Below, piece after piece: positions 8,308 to 17,328 of a DNA stretch of 64,000 bases. Both the position numbers and the translations under genes were made by a program. Source of the stretch: Alphaproteobacteria bacterium (GTDB lineage: Bacteria > Pseudomonadota > Alphaproteobacteria > Thalassobaculales > Thalassobaculaceae); assembly GCA_024742275.1 (NCBI GenBank), contig JANSYS010000006.1, positions 62,001-126,000 on the forward strand, given 5' to 3'. Each line of letters opens with the position of its first letter. Position 1 is the first letter of the stretch. Under the pieces are notes generated by a model that was not told the origin of the DNA, did no database searches, and saw nothing but the letters and a program-made list of their open reading frames with translations.

Positions 8308-9275
8308 GACCCGGGCTCCGCCCGGTAGACGATCCGGGGATCGAGGCGCGCATAGGCGATGTCCGCGGCGAGGTTGCCGATCAGGGTCGCCGTCGCGGCG
8401 GTCAGCAGGCCGACGAGGGCGAGGTTGTAGTCGTTGCCCATCACCGCGTCGTAGATCGTCTTACCCATGCCGAGCTGCGAAAACATCGTCTCGGTTATCA
8501 GCGCGCCGGAGACCAGGGAACCGAGGTCGAGCCCGACCAGAGTGACCACGGGCAGCAGGGCGTTGCGCAGCGCATGGCGGGTCATCACCCGATGCTCCGA
8601 CACGCCCTTGGCCCGGGCCGTGCGGATGAAGTCCTCACCCAGGACTTCGATCAGGGCGGAGCGGAGATGACGGGTATAGGCGGCCACGGTGGCGGCCGAA
8701 AGGGTCAGGACCGGCAGGATGAGATGACGGGCCCGGTCGAGCACGCCACCCTCGCCGGAGGCGGTGGACATGCCGCCCGCCGGCAGCCATCCCAGTACCA
8801 CGGCGAAGAGGATGATCAGGAGCAGAGCGAGCCAGAACGGTGGAACGGAGACCCCGGCGAAGCACAGCAGATTGATGGTCCGGTCGACCCAGCCGCCGGG
8901 ATTGCGGGCGGCGACGATCGCCGCCGGCACGGCGACGGAGAGCGCGGCGACCAGCGACAGGCCGATCAACAGGATCGTCGTCGGCAGGCGGTGGGCGACG
9001 ATGTCCAGCACCGGTTGGGCGTACAGCCGGGAGTAGCCGAAATCGCCCTGCAACGCGGCGGAGAGCCAGGTCAGGTAGCGTTCCCATATCGGCCGGTCGA
9101 GCCCGTAGAGCGCCTTCAGACGCGCGATGTCCGCGGGCGTGATGTCAGGATCGGCGCCGGCCATGAGGTCGACAGGGTCGCCCGGCATCAGCCCGAGTAG
9201 CCCGTAGGTCGCCATCGACAGCAGCAGCAGGACCACGAGGGTCTGGATCAGACGGCCGACCAGATACCGACTCAT
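8304..9275 (-). CDS. ABC transporter permease, DppB/OppB type
   Basis: A 323-residue inner-membrane permease beginning with MSRYLVGRLIQTLVVLLLLS, the normal DppB first helix, followed by the periplasmic loop (GLMPGDPVDLMAG) and five further helices. The EAA loop reads DFIRTARAKGVSEHRVMTRH and the TEtmFsqlGMG signature is present. It overlaps both neighbours by 4 bases (OYE gene upstream, DppC-type gene downstream), so all three should be made from one message. With its partner it forms a channel for a peptide-like or other small solute; the ATPases are not in this window. Confidence 0.94.
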   Translation of the reverse strand: MSRYLVGRLIQTLVVLLLLSMATYGLLGLMPGDPVDLMAGADPDITPADIARLKALYGLDRPIWERYLTWLSAALQGDFGYSRLYAQPVLDIVAHRLPTTILLIGLSLVAALSVAVPAAIVAARNPGGWVDRTINLLCFAGVSVPPFWLALLLIILFAVVLGWLPAGGMSTASGEGGVLDRARHLILPVLTLSAATVAAYTRHLRSALIEVLGEDFIRTARAKGVSEHRVMTRHALRNALLPVVTLVGLDLGSLVSGALITETMFSQLGMGKTIYDAVMGNDYNLALVGLLTAATATLIGNLAADIAYARLDPRIVYRAEPGS

Positions 9276-10513
9276 TGCGCGGCTGCGGCTCCGGTATCGC
9301 CGAGGAGAGCCGCAAACGCGGCCGCGCTTTCCGGCCCAGGCCGGTTGAAGCTCATCTCCTGCTGGCGATCGCGCAGGTCGAGCCGGTGGGCGTATTCCTC
9401 CGGCATCAACCGGTTCGCGCCGGCGGCGCCGAGGGCCTTTGCGGCATGGGCCGCCCAGTCAGCGTTCCAGATAAGCTCGCGGGCGATGGCGATTATGTCG
9501 GCCCGGTCGCTTTGCAGGATGTCCTCCGCGTGGCGCGGGTCGGTGATCATCCCGACCGCCACCACCGGCAGGTCAGTCGCGGCGCGGATGCGCTCGGCAA
9601 AGGGGACGTGGTAGCCGGGAGTGCGCGGGAGTGCCGGCATGTCGGTCTCGCCGCCGATGCCGCCGGACGAGATGTCGAGCACATCCACGCACCGCTCCTT
9701 CAGGGCCAGGGACAACGCCAGGCTGTCCTCGAGACCCCAGACCCCGCCCTTGCCGTCGACCACGGAAAACCGGACGAACACCGGCCGATCCTGGGGCCAG
9801 ACGGCGCGCACGCGTTCGGTGACTTCCAACAGAAGGCGCATGCGCCCCTCGCGGTCGCCGCCATAGGCGTCGGTTCGCTTGTTTGTGATCGGCGAGAGGA
9901 ACTGGTGCAGCAGGTAGCCATGGGCGCCATGCACCTCGATGATGTCGTACCCGGCATCGACCGCGCGACCCGCGGCCTCGCCGAACGCATCGATCACATC
10001 GCGAAGGTCGTCCGCGTCCATCTCCTTCGGCGCCAGGAATCCTGGGCCGTAGGGAAGCGGGCTCGGCGCCAGTCCCTGCCAGGGCGGTCGGCCCTCGGCG
10101 GCATCCGCAGCGGTCAGCGGGGCCCAGTCCTTCACCGCCCCGTGGCATCCCGCCTTGCGCCCGCAATGGCCGATCTGGATCGCCGGCACCGCGCCCTGCT
10201 GCCGGATGAAGTCGGTCAGCCGTGCGTAGTGGGGGATCTGTGCGTCCTCCCAAAGTCCGGCGCATTCGTGGGTTTTGCGGCCGCGCGCCTCGACGGCGGT
10301 CTCCTCGCCGAACAGAATTCCGGCACCGCCGACGGCCAGTCGCCCCAGATGCATCATGTGCCAGTCCGTCGGCGACCCGTTCACGGAATGGTACTGGCAC
10401 ATGGGCGAGACCATGACGCGATTGCGTGCGGTGACGCCGCGCAGCGTGATGGGTGTAAACAGCTTCGGCGTCTCGCGGTCGGTGTCGGTGCTCGGGGCGG
10501 GGCGGTCGGTCAT
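9272..10513 (-). CDS. NADH:flavin oxidoreductase, Old Yellow Enzyme family (YqjM-like)
   Basis: A 413-residue FMN enzyme that reduces activated C=C bonds (enoates, quinones, nitro compounds) with NAD(P)H. Family marks: TPITLRGVTARNRVMVSPMCQY near the start (about residues 20-41), IQIGHCGRKAG, the HGAHGYLLHQFLSP motif with the active-site His pair region, RTDAYGG, and the FMN phosphate site region VVAVGMITDP. The SPMCQY Cys is the redox-tuning Cys of the YqjM class. The stop overlaps the DppB-type start by 4 bases. It starts 27 bases after the DUF2256 stop, so it is probably in one message with the photolyase-like gene. Physiological substrate unknown. Confidence 0.92.
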   Translation of the reverse strand: MTDRPAPSTDTDRETPKLFTPITLRGVTARNRVMVSPMCQYHSVNGSPTDWHMMHLGRLAVGGAGILFGEETAVEARGRKTHECAGLWEDAQIPHYARLTDFIRQQGAVPAIQIGHCGRKAGCHGAVKDWAPLTAADAAEGRPPWQGLAPSPLPYGPGFLAPKEMDADDLRDVIDAFGEAAGRAVDAGYDIIEVHGAHGYLLHQFLSPITNKRTDAYGGDREGRMRLLLEVTERVRAVWPQDRPVFVRFSVVDGKGGVWGLEDSLALSLALKERCVDVLDISSGGIGGETDMPALPRTPGYHVPFAERIRAATDLPVVAVGMITDPRHAEDILQSDRADIIAIARELIWNADWAAHAAKALGAAGANRLMPEEYAHRLDLRDRQQEMSFNRPGPESAAAFAALLGDTGAAAAQ

Positions 10514-10540
10514 CTGTTACCCTCCGGTTTCGCGTCCACG

Positions 10541-10705
10541 CTAGCCTTTCGCAGGCGGACGCGGCAACCGGCCACGGTCGCGGCGGCAGCGTTCGGAACA
10601 GTAGCGGACCTGCTCCCAGTCGCGGGCCCATTTCCGCCGCCACGCGAAGGGGCGGCCGCAGGTAGCGCAGGTCTTGCTCGGCAGGGTCGGCTTGCGATGG
10701 GCCAT
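10541..10705 (-). CDS. DUF2256 zinc-ribbon-like small protein
   Basis: A 54-residue protein matching the DUF2256 pattern: [14 protein letters not shown] followed by [12 protein letters not shown], i.e. a CxxC...CxxxC set of four Cys that should bind one zinc ion. The start is the ATG at 10705; the longer open frame upstream is a shadow of the photolyase-like gene. It lies 11 bases after that gene's stop on the same strand. DUF2256 genes are, from memory, commonly found beside cryptochrome/photolyase genes, as here. Function is unknown; a small nucleic-acid- or partner-binding role is a guess. Confidence 0.85.
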   Translation of the reverse strand: MAHRKPTLPSKTCATCGRPFAWRRKWARDWEQVRYCSERCRRDRGRLPRPPAKG

Positions 10706-10716
10706 CCGCAGCGGAC

Positions 10717-12246
10717 TCACACGTCCAGGCTCGCCTGGCGCCGGTCGGGCGGGGATCTGCGGCGCCGCGACGTGGTTGGCGACAACCCGCTCTTCCGGCT
10801 GCCGTGGCGATCCTGGATCGCATCGGCGGCGGCCCTGTAGGCGTCGCCGCGTCGAACCGACCAGATCCGCTCCCGCGCTCTGCGGGCCGCTGTCACCGGA
10901 TCGACCACGGGCTCCGGGTAGGACAGGGCGAGATCCTTGCGCTCCAGCGGCGAGAGTCTCCAGGGCTCGTGGATCAGGGGCGTGGGGATCGCGGCGAGTT
11001 CCGGCACCCATCGACGCACGAAAGTCCCGTCGGGATCGTGGTCGTGGCCTTGCTTGATCGGATTGTAGATGCGAGCCGTGTTGATGCCGGTCGAACCGGA
11101 CTGCATCTGCACTTGGCTCCAATGGATGCCGGGCTCGAAATCGGTGAATTGCCTTGCCAGATGCAGACCCGGTTCGCGCCAGTGGTTCCAGAGATGGTAG
11201 CTCGAGACGCTCACCAGCATCGCCCGCATGCGGAAATTCAGCCAACCGGTGGCCGACAGTGCCCGCATGCAGGCATCGACAAACGGCAACCCGGTGCGCC
11301 CCTCCGCCCAGGCGGTGTACCGCTCCGGATCGAATTCGCGCAGCCCCGCATAGGCCGGGTGCAGGTCCCGGTGTTCGATCTCCGGTTCGCTTTCGAGTTT
11401 CTGGATGAAGTGGCAATGCCAGTGCAGCCGCCCGACGAACGACCTCAGGGCGCCTTGCCAAAGTCCGGTCTCCTCGCGGGGCAGCCCTCGCAGGCTTGCC
11501 ATCCGGCCCCATGTGGCCTGCGTCGCCTCCCGCATGGAAAGCGTTCCCCAGGCGAGATGCGGGCTGATCCGCGAGCATGCGTCCTCCGCCGTCAACGGAC
11601 TGGACATGGCGCGCTGGTATGTCTCGCCGCGATGGCGCAGGAAACCGTCGAGCGTGTCCGCTGCGGCGCGGCTGCCGCCGGGTTGCCGGTACGCGCATCC
11701 ATCTTCGGCAAGTCCGAGTTCGTCGGCCGTCGGAATTGGGCCCGGATCCAGGTCGGGAACCGGGACAAGCCGGCGCGGCGGCGGCGTTACAGGCTCCTCC
11801 ATGAAGCGGTCCCAACGCCGCGCCCATCCGTCGCGGTTCCGAAGAGGACGGATGACCCCGTGCTGGGGAAATTCGGTCCAGCGGATCCCGCTCCCGCGCG
11901 CCCAGGCCGCGACCACCTTGTCACGGGCGAAGGTCCAAGCCCCGCCTGTCTCCTCGTGGCTCCAGATGGCCGAGACGGTGTAGCGCGCGTTGATGTCGGC
12001 CAACACATCCGTCACCGCGCCGGTGCGGACAACCAGCGGCGCGCCGCTTTCCGACAGATTCCGTCTGAGTTCGACGAGGGACTCGGCAATGAACGCCCAG
12101 TGGCGGTGGCCCAAGTCGGGCTCGGCCCACAAACCGGGCTCCACGATGTAGAGAGGCAAGACCGGTCGCCCGCTCGCTGCGGCTGCCGACAGCGGGCGGT
12201 GGTCGGTCACCCGCAGATCCCGTTTGAACCAGACGATCTCGATCAT
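10717..12246 (-). CDS. Photolyase/cryptochrome-like FAD protein (DUF2256-associated subgroup)
   Basis: A 509-residue flavoprotein of the photolyase/cryptochrome superfamily. The N-terminal Rossmann antenna domain starts [13 protein letters not shown] (residues 4-16). The C-terminal FAD domain shows [30 protein letters not shown] and RIYNPIKQG. In ordinary CPD photolyases the stretch before the last motif is close to ANNAASWQW; here it is [15 protein letters not shown], so FAD-site and electron-transfer residues differ and the substrate may not be a CPD. The tail after residue 470 is Arg/Ser-rich. It follows pdxJ by 42 bases and precedes the DUF2256 gene by 11. Either a specialised photolyase (for instance on single-stranded DNA) or a blue-light sensor is possible. 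Confidence 0.85.
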   Translation of the reverse strand: MIEIVWFKRDLRVTDHRPLSAAAASGRPVLPLYIVEPGLWAEPDLGHRHWAFIAESLVELRRNLSESGAPLVVRTGAVTDVLADINARYTVSAIWSHEETGGAWTFARDKVVAAWARGSGIRWTEFPQHGVIRPLRNRDGWARRWDRFMEEPVTPPPRRLVPVPDLDPGPIPTADELGLAEDGCAYRQPGGSRAAADTLDGFLRHRGETYQRAMSSPLTAEDACSRISPHLAWGTLSMREATQATWGRMASLRGLPREETGLWQGALRSFVGRLHWHCHFIQKLESEPEIEHRDLHPAYAGLREFDPERYTAWAEGRTGLPFVDACMRALSATGWLNFRMRAMLVSVSSYHLWNHWREPGLHLARQFTDFEPGIHWSQVQMQSGSTGINTARIYNPIKQGHDHDPDGTFVRRWVPELAAIPTPLIHEPWRLSPLERKDLALSYPEPVVDPVTAARRARERIWSVRRGDAYRAAADAIQDRHGSRKSGLSPTTSRRRRSPPDRRQASLDV

Positions 12247-12288
12247 GGCCCTGAGATAGGGCGCCCGAAGGCCTCAGCCAGGGGACGT

Positions 12289-13032
12289 TCAGTCGGTGAC
12301 GGCGAGGCAATCCTTGTAGGCGCGAACCACGGCATCCAAGCCCATCCAAAGGGCCTCGCCGATCAGATGATGGCCGATGGAGACTTCGTCGATCCAGGGG
12401 ACCGCCCGCGCCAGGGTCGGCAAGTTCTCCAGGGTTAGGTCATGCCCGGCGTTCACGCCGAGCCCGAGGTCGCGTGCGGCTGCAGCCGTCGCGGTCACGG
12501 CTGCCAGGACGGCGGCGTTCTCCGGCGTGCCGAAGGTCTCGAAATAGGGACCCGTATAGATCTCGATCCGATCGGCACCGGTTTTCGACATGGTCTCGGC
12601 AATTGCGGGATCGGCATCGGCGAAGAGGGAGACCCGACAGCCGAGATCCCTCAGGCCGGTGACGATGGGCGCCAGGAAATTGTGTTGCGCCGGAAGATCC
12701 CAGCCATGGTCCGACGTGGCCTGATCCGGCGCGTCGGGCACGAGCGTTACCTGATCGGGCTTCACCTGGCGGATCAGGTCCAGGAACCGATCGTCCGGGT
12801 AACCCTCGATGTTGAACTCGCGCCCGGCATAGACGGGCTCTCGCATCACCTCGGCAAGGTCCAGGACATCCTGCTCCCGGATGTGTCGGGCGTCGGGGCG
12901 AGGATGCACCGTGATTCCGGCGGCACCGGCATCGAGAACCGTGCGGGCGGCCCGGACCACGCTCGGATCGTCGTGTGGGCGGGTGTTGCGGAGGGTCGCG
13001 ACCTTGTTGAGGTTGACGCTGAGCGCGATCAT
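12289..13032 (-). CDS. pdxJ: Pyridoxine 5'-phosphate synthase
   Basis: A 247-residue TIM-barrel enzyme that condenses 1-deoxyxylulose 5-phosphate with 3-amino-2-oxopropyl phosphate to make pyridoxine 5'-phosphate, the last ring-closing step of the DXP-dependent vitamin B6 pathway. The start SVNLNKVATLRNTR is the classic PdxJ signature; the phosphate-binding and catalytic region GITVHPRPDARHI and the active-site Glu in FNIEGYP are present, as is GVNAGHDL near residue 205. Length is standard. Here it sits upstream of a photolyase-like gene rather than beside acpS or recO, which is its common place in other proteobacteria. Confidence 0.96.
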   Translation of the reverse strand: MIALSVNLNKVATLRNTRPHDDPSVVRAARTVLDAGAAGITVHPRPDARHIREQDVLDLAEVMREPVYAGREFNIEGYPDDRFLDLIRQVKPDQVTLVPDAPDQATSDHGWDLPAQHNFLAPIVTGLRDLGCRVSLFADADPAIAETMSKTGADRIEIYTGPYFETFGTPENAAVLAAVTATAAAARDLGLGVNAGHDLTLENLPTLARAVPWIDEVSIGHHLIGEALWMGLDAVVRAYKDCLAVTD

Positions 13033-13124
13033 TGGAGGCTCCAGGCTTTTGGTGCGGTCATTCTAGCAAGAACGAGCGGCGTGATGGAGCCAACTCTCCG
13101 GGATGGATTTTGGTCCAACGCGGA

Positions 13125-14534
13125 TTAGCGATGGTCGGTGACCGTCCGTAGCGCGTTTCCCAACGCGCCGAGGATGCCGAGGGCGACCGCCGGCAGCAAG
13201 GCCAGATAGGTCCAGCGGGCCGCCGCCTCGATTACCTCGGTCTCAGGGGTACCGGACAGGCCGACCCGGTCGCCGACGACGCCGACGGCCGCGGCACCGA
13301 ACGCCATTCCGAGCGACTGCATCGTCGGCATGGTCGAGCCGACCCGATCCCGGTCGGCTTCCCCGGCGGCATCGAAGACGCGTTTGGCGACATGGCCCCA
13401 CGCGGTGCCGATGCCGAAGCCGAGCACCGCTATCGACAGTACGGCCAGCGGCAGCGGGCCTTGGGGCAGGAAGAGAACGGTGCCGATGCATCCGATCGCG
13501 GTGACGATCGGACCGGCGGCGATGGCGATCCGAGCCTTGGTCCCGGCAAGCCCGGACAGCACGATGGCCGCCGTGGTCCAGCTCAGGGATTGAATGGTGA
13601 CTGTGTATCCCGCAGCCAGCGGCGGAACCCCGTGGAGGAGCTGCAGGAAATAGGGTCCGTAGACGCCTGTCGCGACCGTACCCATGGAGATGAAGAAGAA
13701 GAAGCAGGCGCCGGCGCCAAGCGGAGTCGAGGGCCGGAACATGTCGCGCGGGAAGATCGGGTTCGTCGACCGCCGCTCCCAGGCCACGGCGACGACCAGG
13801 GCGAGAAGGGCCGCGGCAGTGAGCGCCAGTTCCTCGCTGGCATGCGCACCCTTCCCCGTCGCGCCCACCAGCAGAGCCGCGAGGCCGATCAGAGCGAGGC
13901 GGAACACCGGCGTCAGCCCACCCTTGTCTTCGTGAGCTCGGTCGACAACCGTGCGCAGGACGAGCGCCAGGAAGACGGCGGAAACCGGAACCATCGCGAA
14001 AAATCCCCAGCGCCAGTCCTCAAGCTCGGCGAAGATGCCGCCGATCAGGGGCCCGGACAGAGCGGCGATCCCCCAGGCGCCGGAGACGGCCGCGAACAGC
14101 CGGGCCCAGCTCTTCGCCGGATAGATGTCGCGGATGAGCCCGTGTGAGTTGGCGACAAGCAGGCCCGATCCCAGTCCCTGAAGGACGCGGGCGGCGAGCA
14201 GCCAGGGCATGGTGGGCGCCAGGCCGATTGCCGCAGACCCGGCGGCAAAGCCGATGATGGCGATCGTCAGGGCCCGGCGGGCGCCGATCCGTGATCGGAC
14301 AAGGCCGCCGGCGGCGGTGGAGACGATGGAACTCACCACGTAGAGCGTGGTCGCCCAGGGCAGCAGTTCCAGCCCTCCGATGTCGCGCACAACGCTCGGT
14401 GCCAGCGCGGAAAAGACGAAGAAATTGATCGCGTTCAGCAGGATACCGAGACCGATCATGATCGTGGGGACGCGGTAGTCGGAGCCCAGCAGTTCGCCCC
14501 AGCGCAGGAGGCGGTCCTCTTCCCGGTCTGTCAT
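13125..14534 (-). CDS. MFS transporter, drug:H+ antiporter type (14-helix-like)
   Basis: A 469-residue inner-membrane carrier with at least twelve hydrophobic helices. The N-terminal half shows the MFS motif-A region as VRSRIGARRAL and motif C-like LQGLGSGLLVANSHGL, both typical of DHA2/EmrB-type efflux proteins. No periplasmic domain is seen. It is transcribed away from a SufR-like regulator gene; the 227-base gap between them holds an AT-rich stretch with CAAATT/AATTTG arms. The regulator may control it. The exported compound is unknown. Confidence 0.88.
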   Translation of the reverse strand: MTDREEDRLLRWGELLGSDYRVPTIMIGLGILLNAINFFVFSALAPSVVRDIGGLELLPWATTLYVVSSIVSTAAGGLVRSRIGARRALTIAIIGFAAGSAAIGLAPTMPWLLAARVLQGLGSGLLVANSHGLIRDIYPAKSWARLFAAVSGAWGIAALSGPLIGGIFAELEDWRWGFFAMVPVSAVFLALVLRTVVDRAHEDKGGLTPVFRLALIGLAALLVGATGKGAHASEELALTAAALLALVVAVAWERRSTNPIFPRDMFRPSTPLGAGACFFFFISMGTVATGVYGPYFLQLLHGVPPLAAGYTVTIQSLSWTTAAIVLSGLAGTKARIAIAAGPIVTAIGCIGTVLFLPQGPLPLAVLSIAVLGFGIGTAWGHVAKRVFDAAGEADRDRVGSTMPTMQSLGMAFGAAAVGVVGDRVGLSGTPETEVIEAAARWTYLALLPAVALGILGALGNALRTVTDHR

Positions 14535-14761
14535 GGCAGTGTCGCGTCCAAATTTTACAAATTGCTTCTTGTTATAATTTGCGGGCCTCCGTCGCGAAAG
14601 CGTTTTCCCCGCCCTTTACCGCAGCCGGAGAGCGCTGAGCTCCTGGAGCCGGCTTCGCGGATCGAGAAGATCAATCCGCAGAACGGAGTTGATCGCTCTG
14701 TGGAAATCCGGCTGCGGAACGTCTATTTACAAGGGGTGGCTTGGCTAAACAGGAATCCGAC

Positions 14762-15388
14762 ATGTCCGATACGACGGTGGACCGTATTCTGTTCCGCCTG
14801 AAGACCCGGGGCCCCGACAGCATTGCCGGGTTGAGCAGCGCATTCGGCGTTACCAGCGAGGCGGTGCGGCAGCTTCTGGTCAAGCTGGAGGCGGACGGGT
14901 TGGTTTCCTTCGAGGATCAGCGCTCCGGGCGCGGTCGGCCGAAGCGGCTCTGGCGTCTGACCGATACGGGCCATGCGCGTTTCCCCGACCGGCACTCGGA
15001 CCTGACGGTGGGGCTGCTCGACGCGGTGCGCTCGGAGTTCGGCGAGGACGGACTAGAACGGCTGATCGCTCGCCGGGAAAACGAGCAGCGGCGGATCTAT
15101 GTCGAGGCGACATCGGGTGCGGCGACGTTGGAGCAGCGTGTTTCCCGGCTCGCCGAGCTGCGCGATCGCGAGGGTTATATGGCCGAATGGCGACGGGATG
15201 AGGACGGGTCTCTGCTGCTGATCGAGAACCATTGCCCGATCTGCGCCGCAGCCGAACGGTGCCAAGCCCTATGCCGGTCGGAGCTTGACGTGTTTCGCGA
15301 GGCGCTCGGGACGGACGCGGTCGTCGAGCGTGTCGACCATGTGCTTGCAGGCGGCCGCCGTTGCGCCTATCGGGTCACCGCGACCTGA
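14762..15388 (+). CDS. HTH transcriptional regulator with C-terminal Cys cluster (SufR-like, COG2345)
   Basis: A 208-residue DNA-binding protein. Residues 5-70 form a winged helix (DRILFRLKTRGPDSIAGLSS followed by AVRQLLVKLEADGLV). The C-terminal half carries NHCPICAAAERCQALC, a Cys group placed like the Fe-S-binding Cys of SufR. It may therefore sense redox state or Fe-S status; this is by family resemblance, not proof. The start is the ATG at 14762 with AGGAA 8 bases upstream; a TTG at 14741 is less likely. It is divergent from an MFS gene and 63 bases upstream of a quinone oxidoreductase gene, both plausible targets. Confidence 0.85.
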   Translation: MSDTTVDRILFRLKTRGPDSIAGLSSAFGVTSEAVRQLLVKLEADGLVSFEDQRSGRGRPKRLWRLTDTGHARFPDRHSDLTVGLLDAVRSEFGEDGLERLIARRENEQRRIYVEATSGAATLEQRVSRLAELRDREGYMAEWRRDEDGSLLLIENHCPICAAAERCQALCRSELDVFREALGTDAVVERVDHVLAGGRRCAYRVTAT

Positions 15389-15451
15389 GGCACACTTGCC
15401 CGACCTGCCATACACTCGAAAACCGTCAAGAATAAAACCGGGGAGAAAACC

Positions 15452-16426
15452 ATGCGTGCCGTGCTGTGCAAGGCTTATGGCTCGATCGACGATCTTGTGA
15501 TCGAGGATGTCGAGTCGGCACCGCTGGAAGCCGGGCAGGTCCGCCTGAAGGTCGCCGCCTGCGGTGTCAACTTTCCCGACGTGCTGATCACCCAGGGCAA
15601 ATACCAATTCAAACCGGAGCCGCCGTTCTCCCCGGGCGGCGAGGTCGCCGGCACGGTGGCCGAGGTGGCACCGGACGTTGCCGGCTTCGCGGTCGGCGAT
15701 GCCGTCATCGCGACGACCACATGGGGTGGATTTGCCGAGGAGATCGTGACGACACCTGACCGGCTGCTCCGCAGGCCGGGAAGCATGGACGAGGTGACGG
15801 CAGCCGGCTTCGCCATCACTTACGGCACCTCCTATCACGCCCTGGTTCAGAGGGCGGCGCTTCGGTCCGGCGAGACGGTCTTGGTGCTGGGGGCGTCCGG
15901 CGGGGTCGGAGTCGCGGCGATCCAGATCGCCAAGGCCCTCGGCGCCAAGGTGATCGCGGCGGCGAGCACGGCTGAGAAGCTCGCCGTGGCGAAGGCGCAA
16001 GGCGCCGACGAGCTGGTGAACTATGCCGAGGAGGGGTTCCGCGACCGGCTGAAGGAGATCACCGGCGGGCGCGGGGTGGACGTCGTCTACGATCCGGTCG
16101 GCGGCGACCTGCTGCAGCCGAGCCTGCGGTCGATGGCCTGGAACGGCCGGTATCTGGTCGTCGGTTTTGCCAGCGGCGATATCCCGCAGGTTCCGGCCAA
16201 CCTTACGCTGCTCAAGGGATGCTCCGTGGTCGGCGTGTTCTGGGGCCAGTTCCGCCGCAACGAGCCGGAGGTGGATGCGGCGAACTTCGCCGCGCTGTTC
16301 GATCTGCACGCGGCCGGGAGGATCAAGCCGCTGGTCAGTCAAACCTTCCCGCTCGACCGGGCCCGGGACGCGCTGGCAGCGCTCTCGGCCCGGTCGGTGA
16401 CGGGCAAGCTCTTGCTGACGGTCTAG
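15452..16426 (+). CDS. NADPH:quinone oxidoreductase-like, MDR family (zinc-free type)
   Basis: A 324-residue cytosolic reductase of the medium-chain dehydrogenase family. The GroES-like N-terminal domain (residues 1-120) lacks the zinc-ligand Cys set of true alcohol dehydrogenases, and the nucleotide site VLVLGASGGVGVAAIQIAKA lies near residue 145, followed by AASTAEKLAVAKAQGADE. These are the marks of QOR/zeta-crystallin-like enzymes that reduce quinones or enoyl compounds with NADPH. The gene follows the SufR-like regulator gene, perhaps in one transcript, fitting a redox-stress role. A weak GGGGAGAAA ribosome site precedes the ATG. Confidence 0.9.
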   Translation: MRAVLCKAYGSIDDLVIEDVESAPLEAGQVRLKVAACGVNFPDVLITQGKYQFKPEPPFSPGGEVAGTVAEVAPDVAGFAVGDAVIATTTWGGFAEEIVTTPDRLLRRPGSMDEVTAAGFAITYGTSYHALVQRAALRSGETVLVLGASGGVGVAAIQIAKALGAKVIAAASTAEKLAVAKAQGADELVNYAEEGFRDRLKEITGGRGVDVVYDPVGGDLLQPSLRSMAWNGRYLVVGFASGDIPQVPANLTLLKGCSVVGVFWGQFRRNEPEVDAANFAALFDLHAAGRIKPLVSQTFPLDRARDALAALSARSVTGKLLLTV

Positions 16427-16509
16427 GCACGCTTCCCCAAAGCCCTATCCATCTCGACGCACGCCCCGGATCCACTCCGCGGCGTGCGCGGCGGCTTGGA
16501 AAAAGAAAC

Positions 16510-17145
16510 TCAGGTCGGTCCGGGCGCCCCTTCCGGACGGAACATCTCGAACACCTCGGTCACGGTCGCGTAGTCGAAATAGCCGAGCCTGGAGACCGGT
16601 TGCCATTTGGTCACATCGGCCTTGCCGTCGACGATCACGTCTTCCGAGACGTGGATACCGATCACCTTGCCGATCAGCATGTAGTTCTTGTGGGCCGGGT
16701 CCCAGGATTCCATCTCGATGGTCTGCTTGTAGACGCATTCGAAGGCGATCGGCGCCTTGGCGACCCGCAGCGGCTTGATCAGGCGCGACGCGGCACCCTC
16801 GATCCCGGCAGTCTCGAACTCGCTTTCGCCGTGCGGCAGGGCGGCGGAGCTCTTGTTCATGTCGTCCTTCAGCGCGTGGGCGACGATGCTGAGGGTGAAC
16901 TCGCCGGTCTGCTCGATGTTGAGCTGGCTGTCCTTCTTGGTTCCGTCCGGACGGCTGCCGGTGCCGAACACGATCTGCGGCGGGTTCGAGGCCATGGCGT
17001 TGAAGAAGCTGTAGGGCGCCAAGTTCGTGCGGCCCTGGTCGTCGACAGAACCGATCCAGCCGATCGGGCGCGGGCTGCAGAACGCCTTGAAGGGGTCGTG
17101 GGTGAACCCGTGCTCCTTGTGCTGCCCCGGCTCGTAGAAAATCAT
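16510..17145 (-). CDS. Flavin reductase-like FMN-binding split-barrel protein
   Basis: A 211-residue protein of the flavin-reductase-like domain family. The core signature CSPRPIGWIGSVDDQGR lies at residues 23-39, followed by NLAPYSFFNAMASNPP, which contacts the flavin. Such proteins reduce free FMN with NAD(P)H for a partner monooxygenase, or bind FMN as the sole cofactor. The true start is the ATG at 17145, preceded by AGGAGAG; the longer upstream frame is antisense to the AEC transporter gene and is not coding. It is alone on its strand here and its partner is not evident. Confidence 0.88.
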   Translation of the reverse strand: MIFYEPGQHKEHGFTHDPFKAFCSPRPIGWIGSVDDQGRTNLAPYSFFNAMASNPPQIVFGTGSRPDGTKKDSQLNIEQTGEFTLSIVAHALKDDMNKSSAALPHGESEFETAGIEGAASRLIKPLRVAKAPIAFECVYKQTIEMESWDPAHKNYMLIGKVIGIHVSEDVIVDGKADVTKWQPVSRLGYFDYATVTEVFEMFRPEGAPGPT

Positions 17146-17328
17146 ACGTCTCTCCTGCTGCAGTCGGTTCGTTGACCGACAGGTGACGCAGTGCGCGGCG
17201 TTTGACAAGTGCCCGCCTGGAACGGGTGCATGCCCTGTCGCCCCACGGCCCAGCCGCTGCGGCGCAGCATACACGGTGACGCCGGGCCGCGGTTCCGATA
17301 TTGAGGGGCTTTCCCGTCGGAGTTCCGC

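Noticed and set aside
10541-11827. DUF2256 as the end of a 428-residue protein
   Set aside because: Everything before the ATG at 10705 overlaps the photolyase-like gene in another frame and is Arg/Pro-rich shadow sequence.
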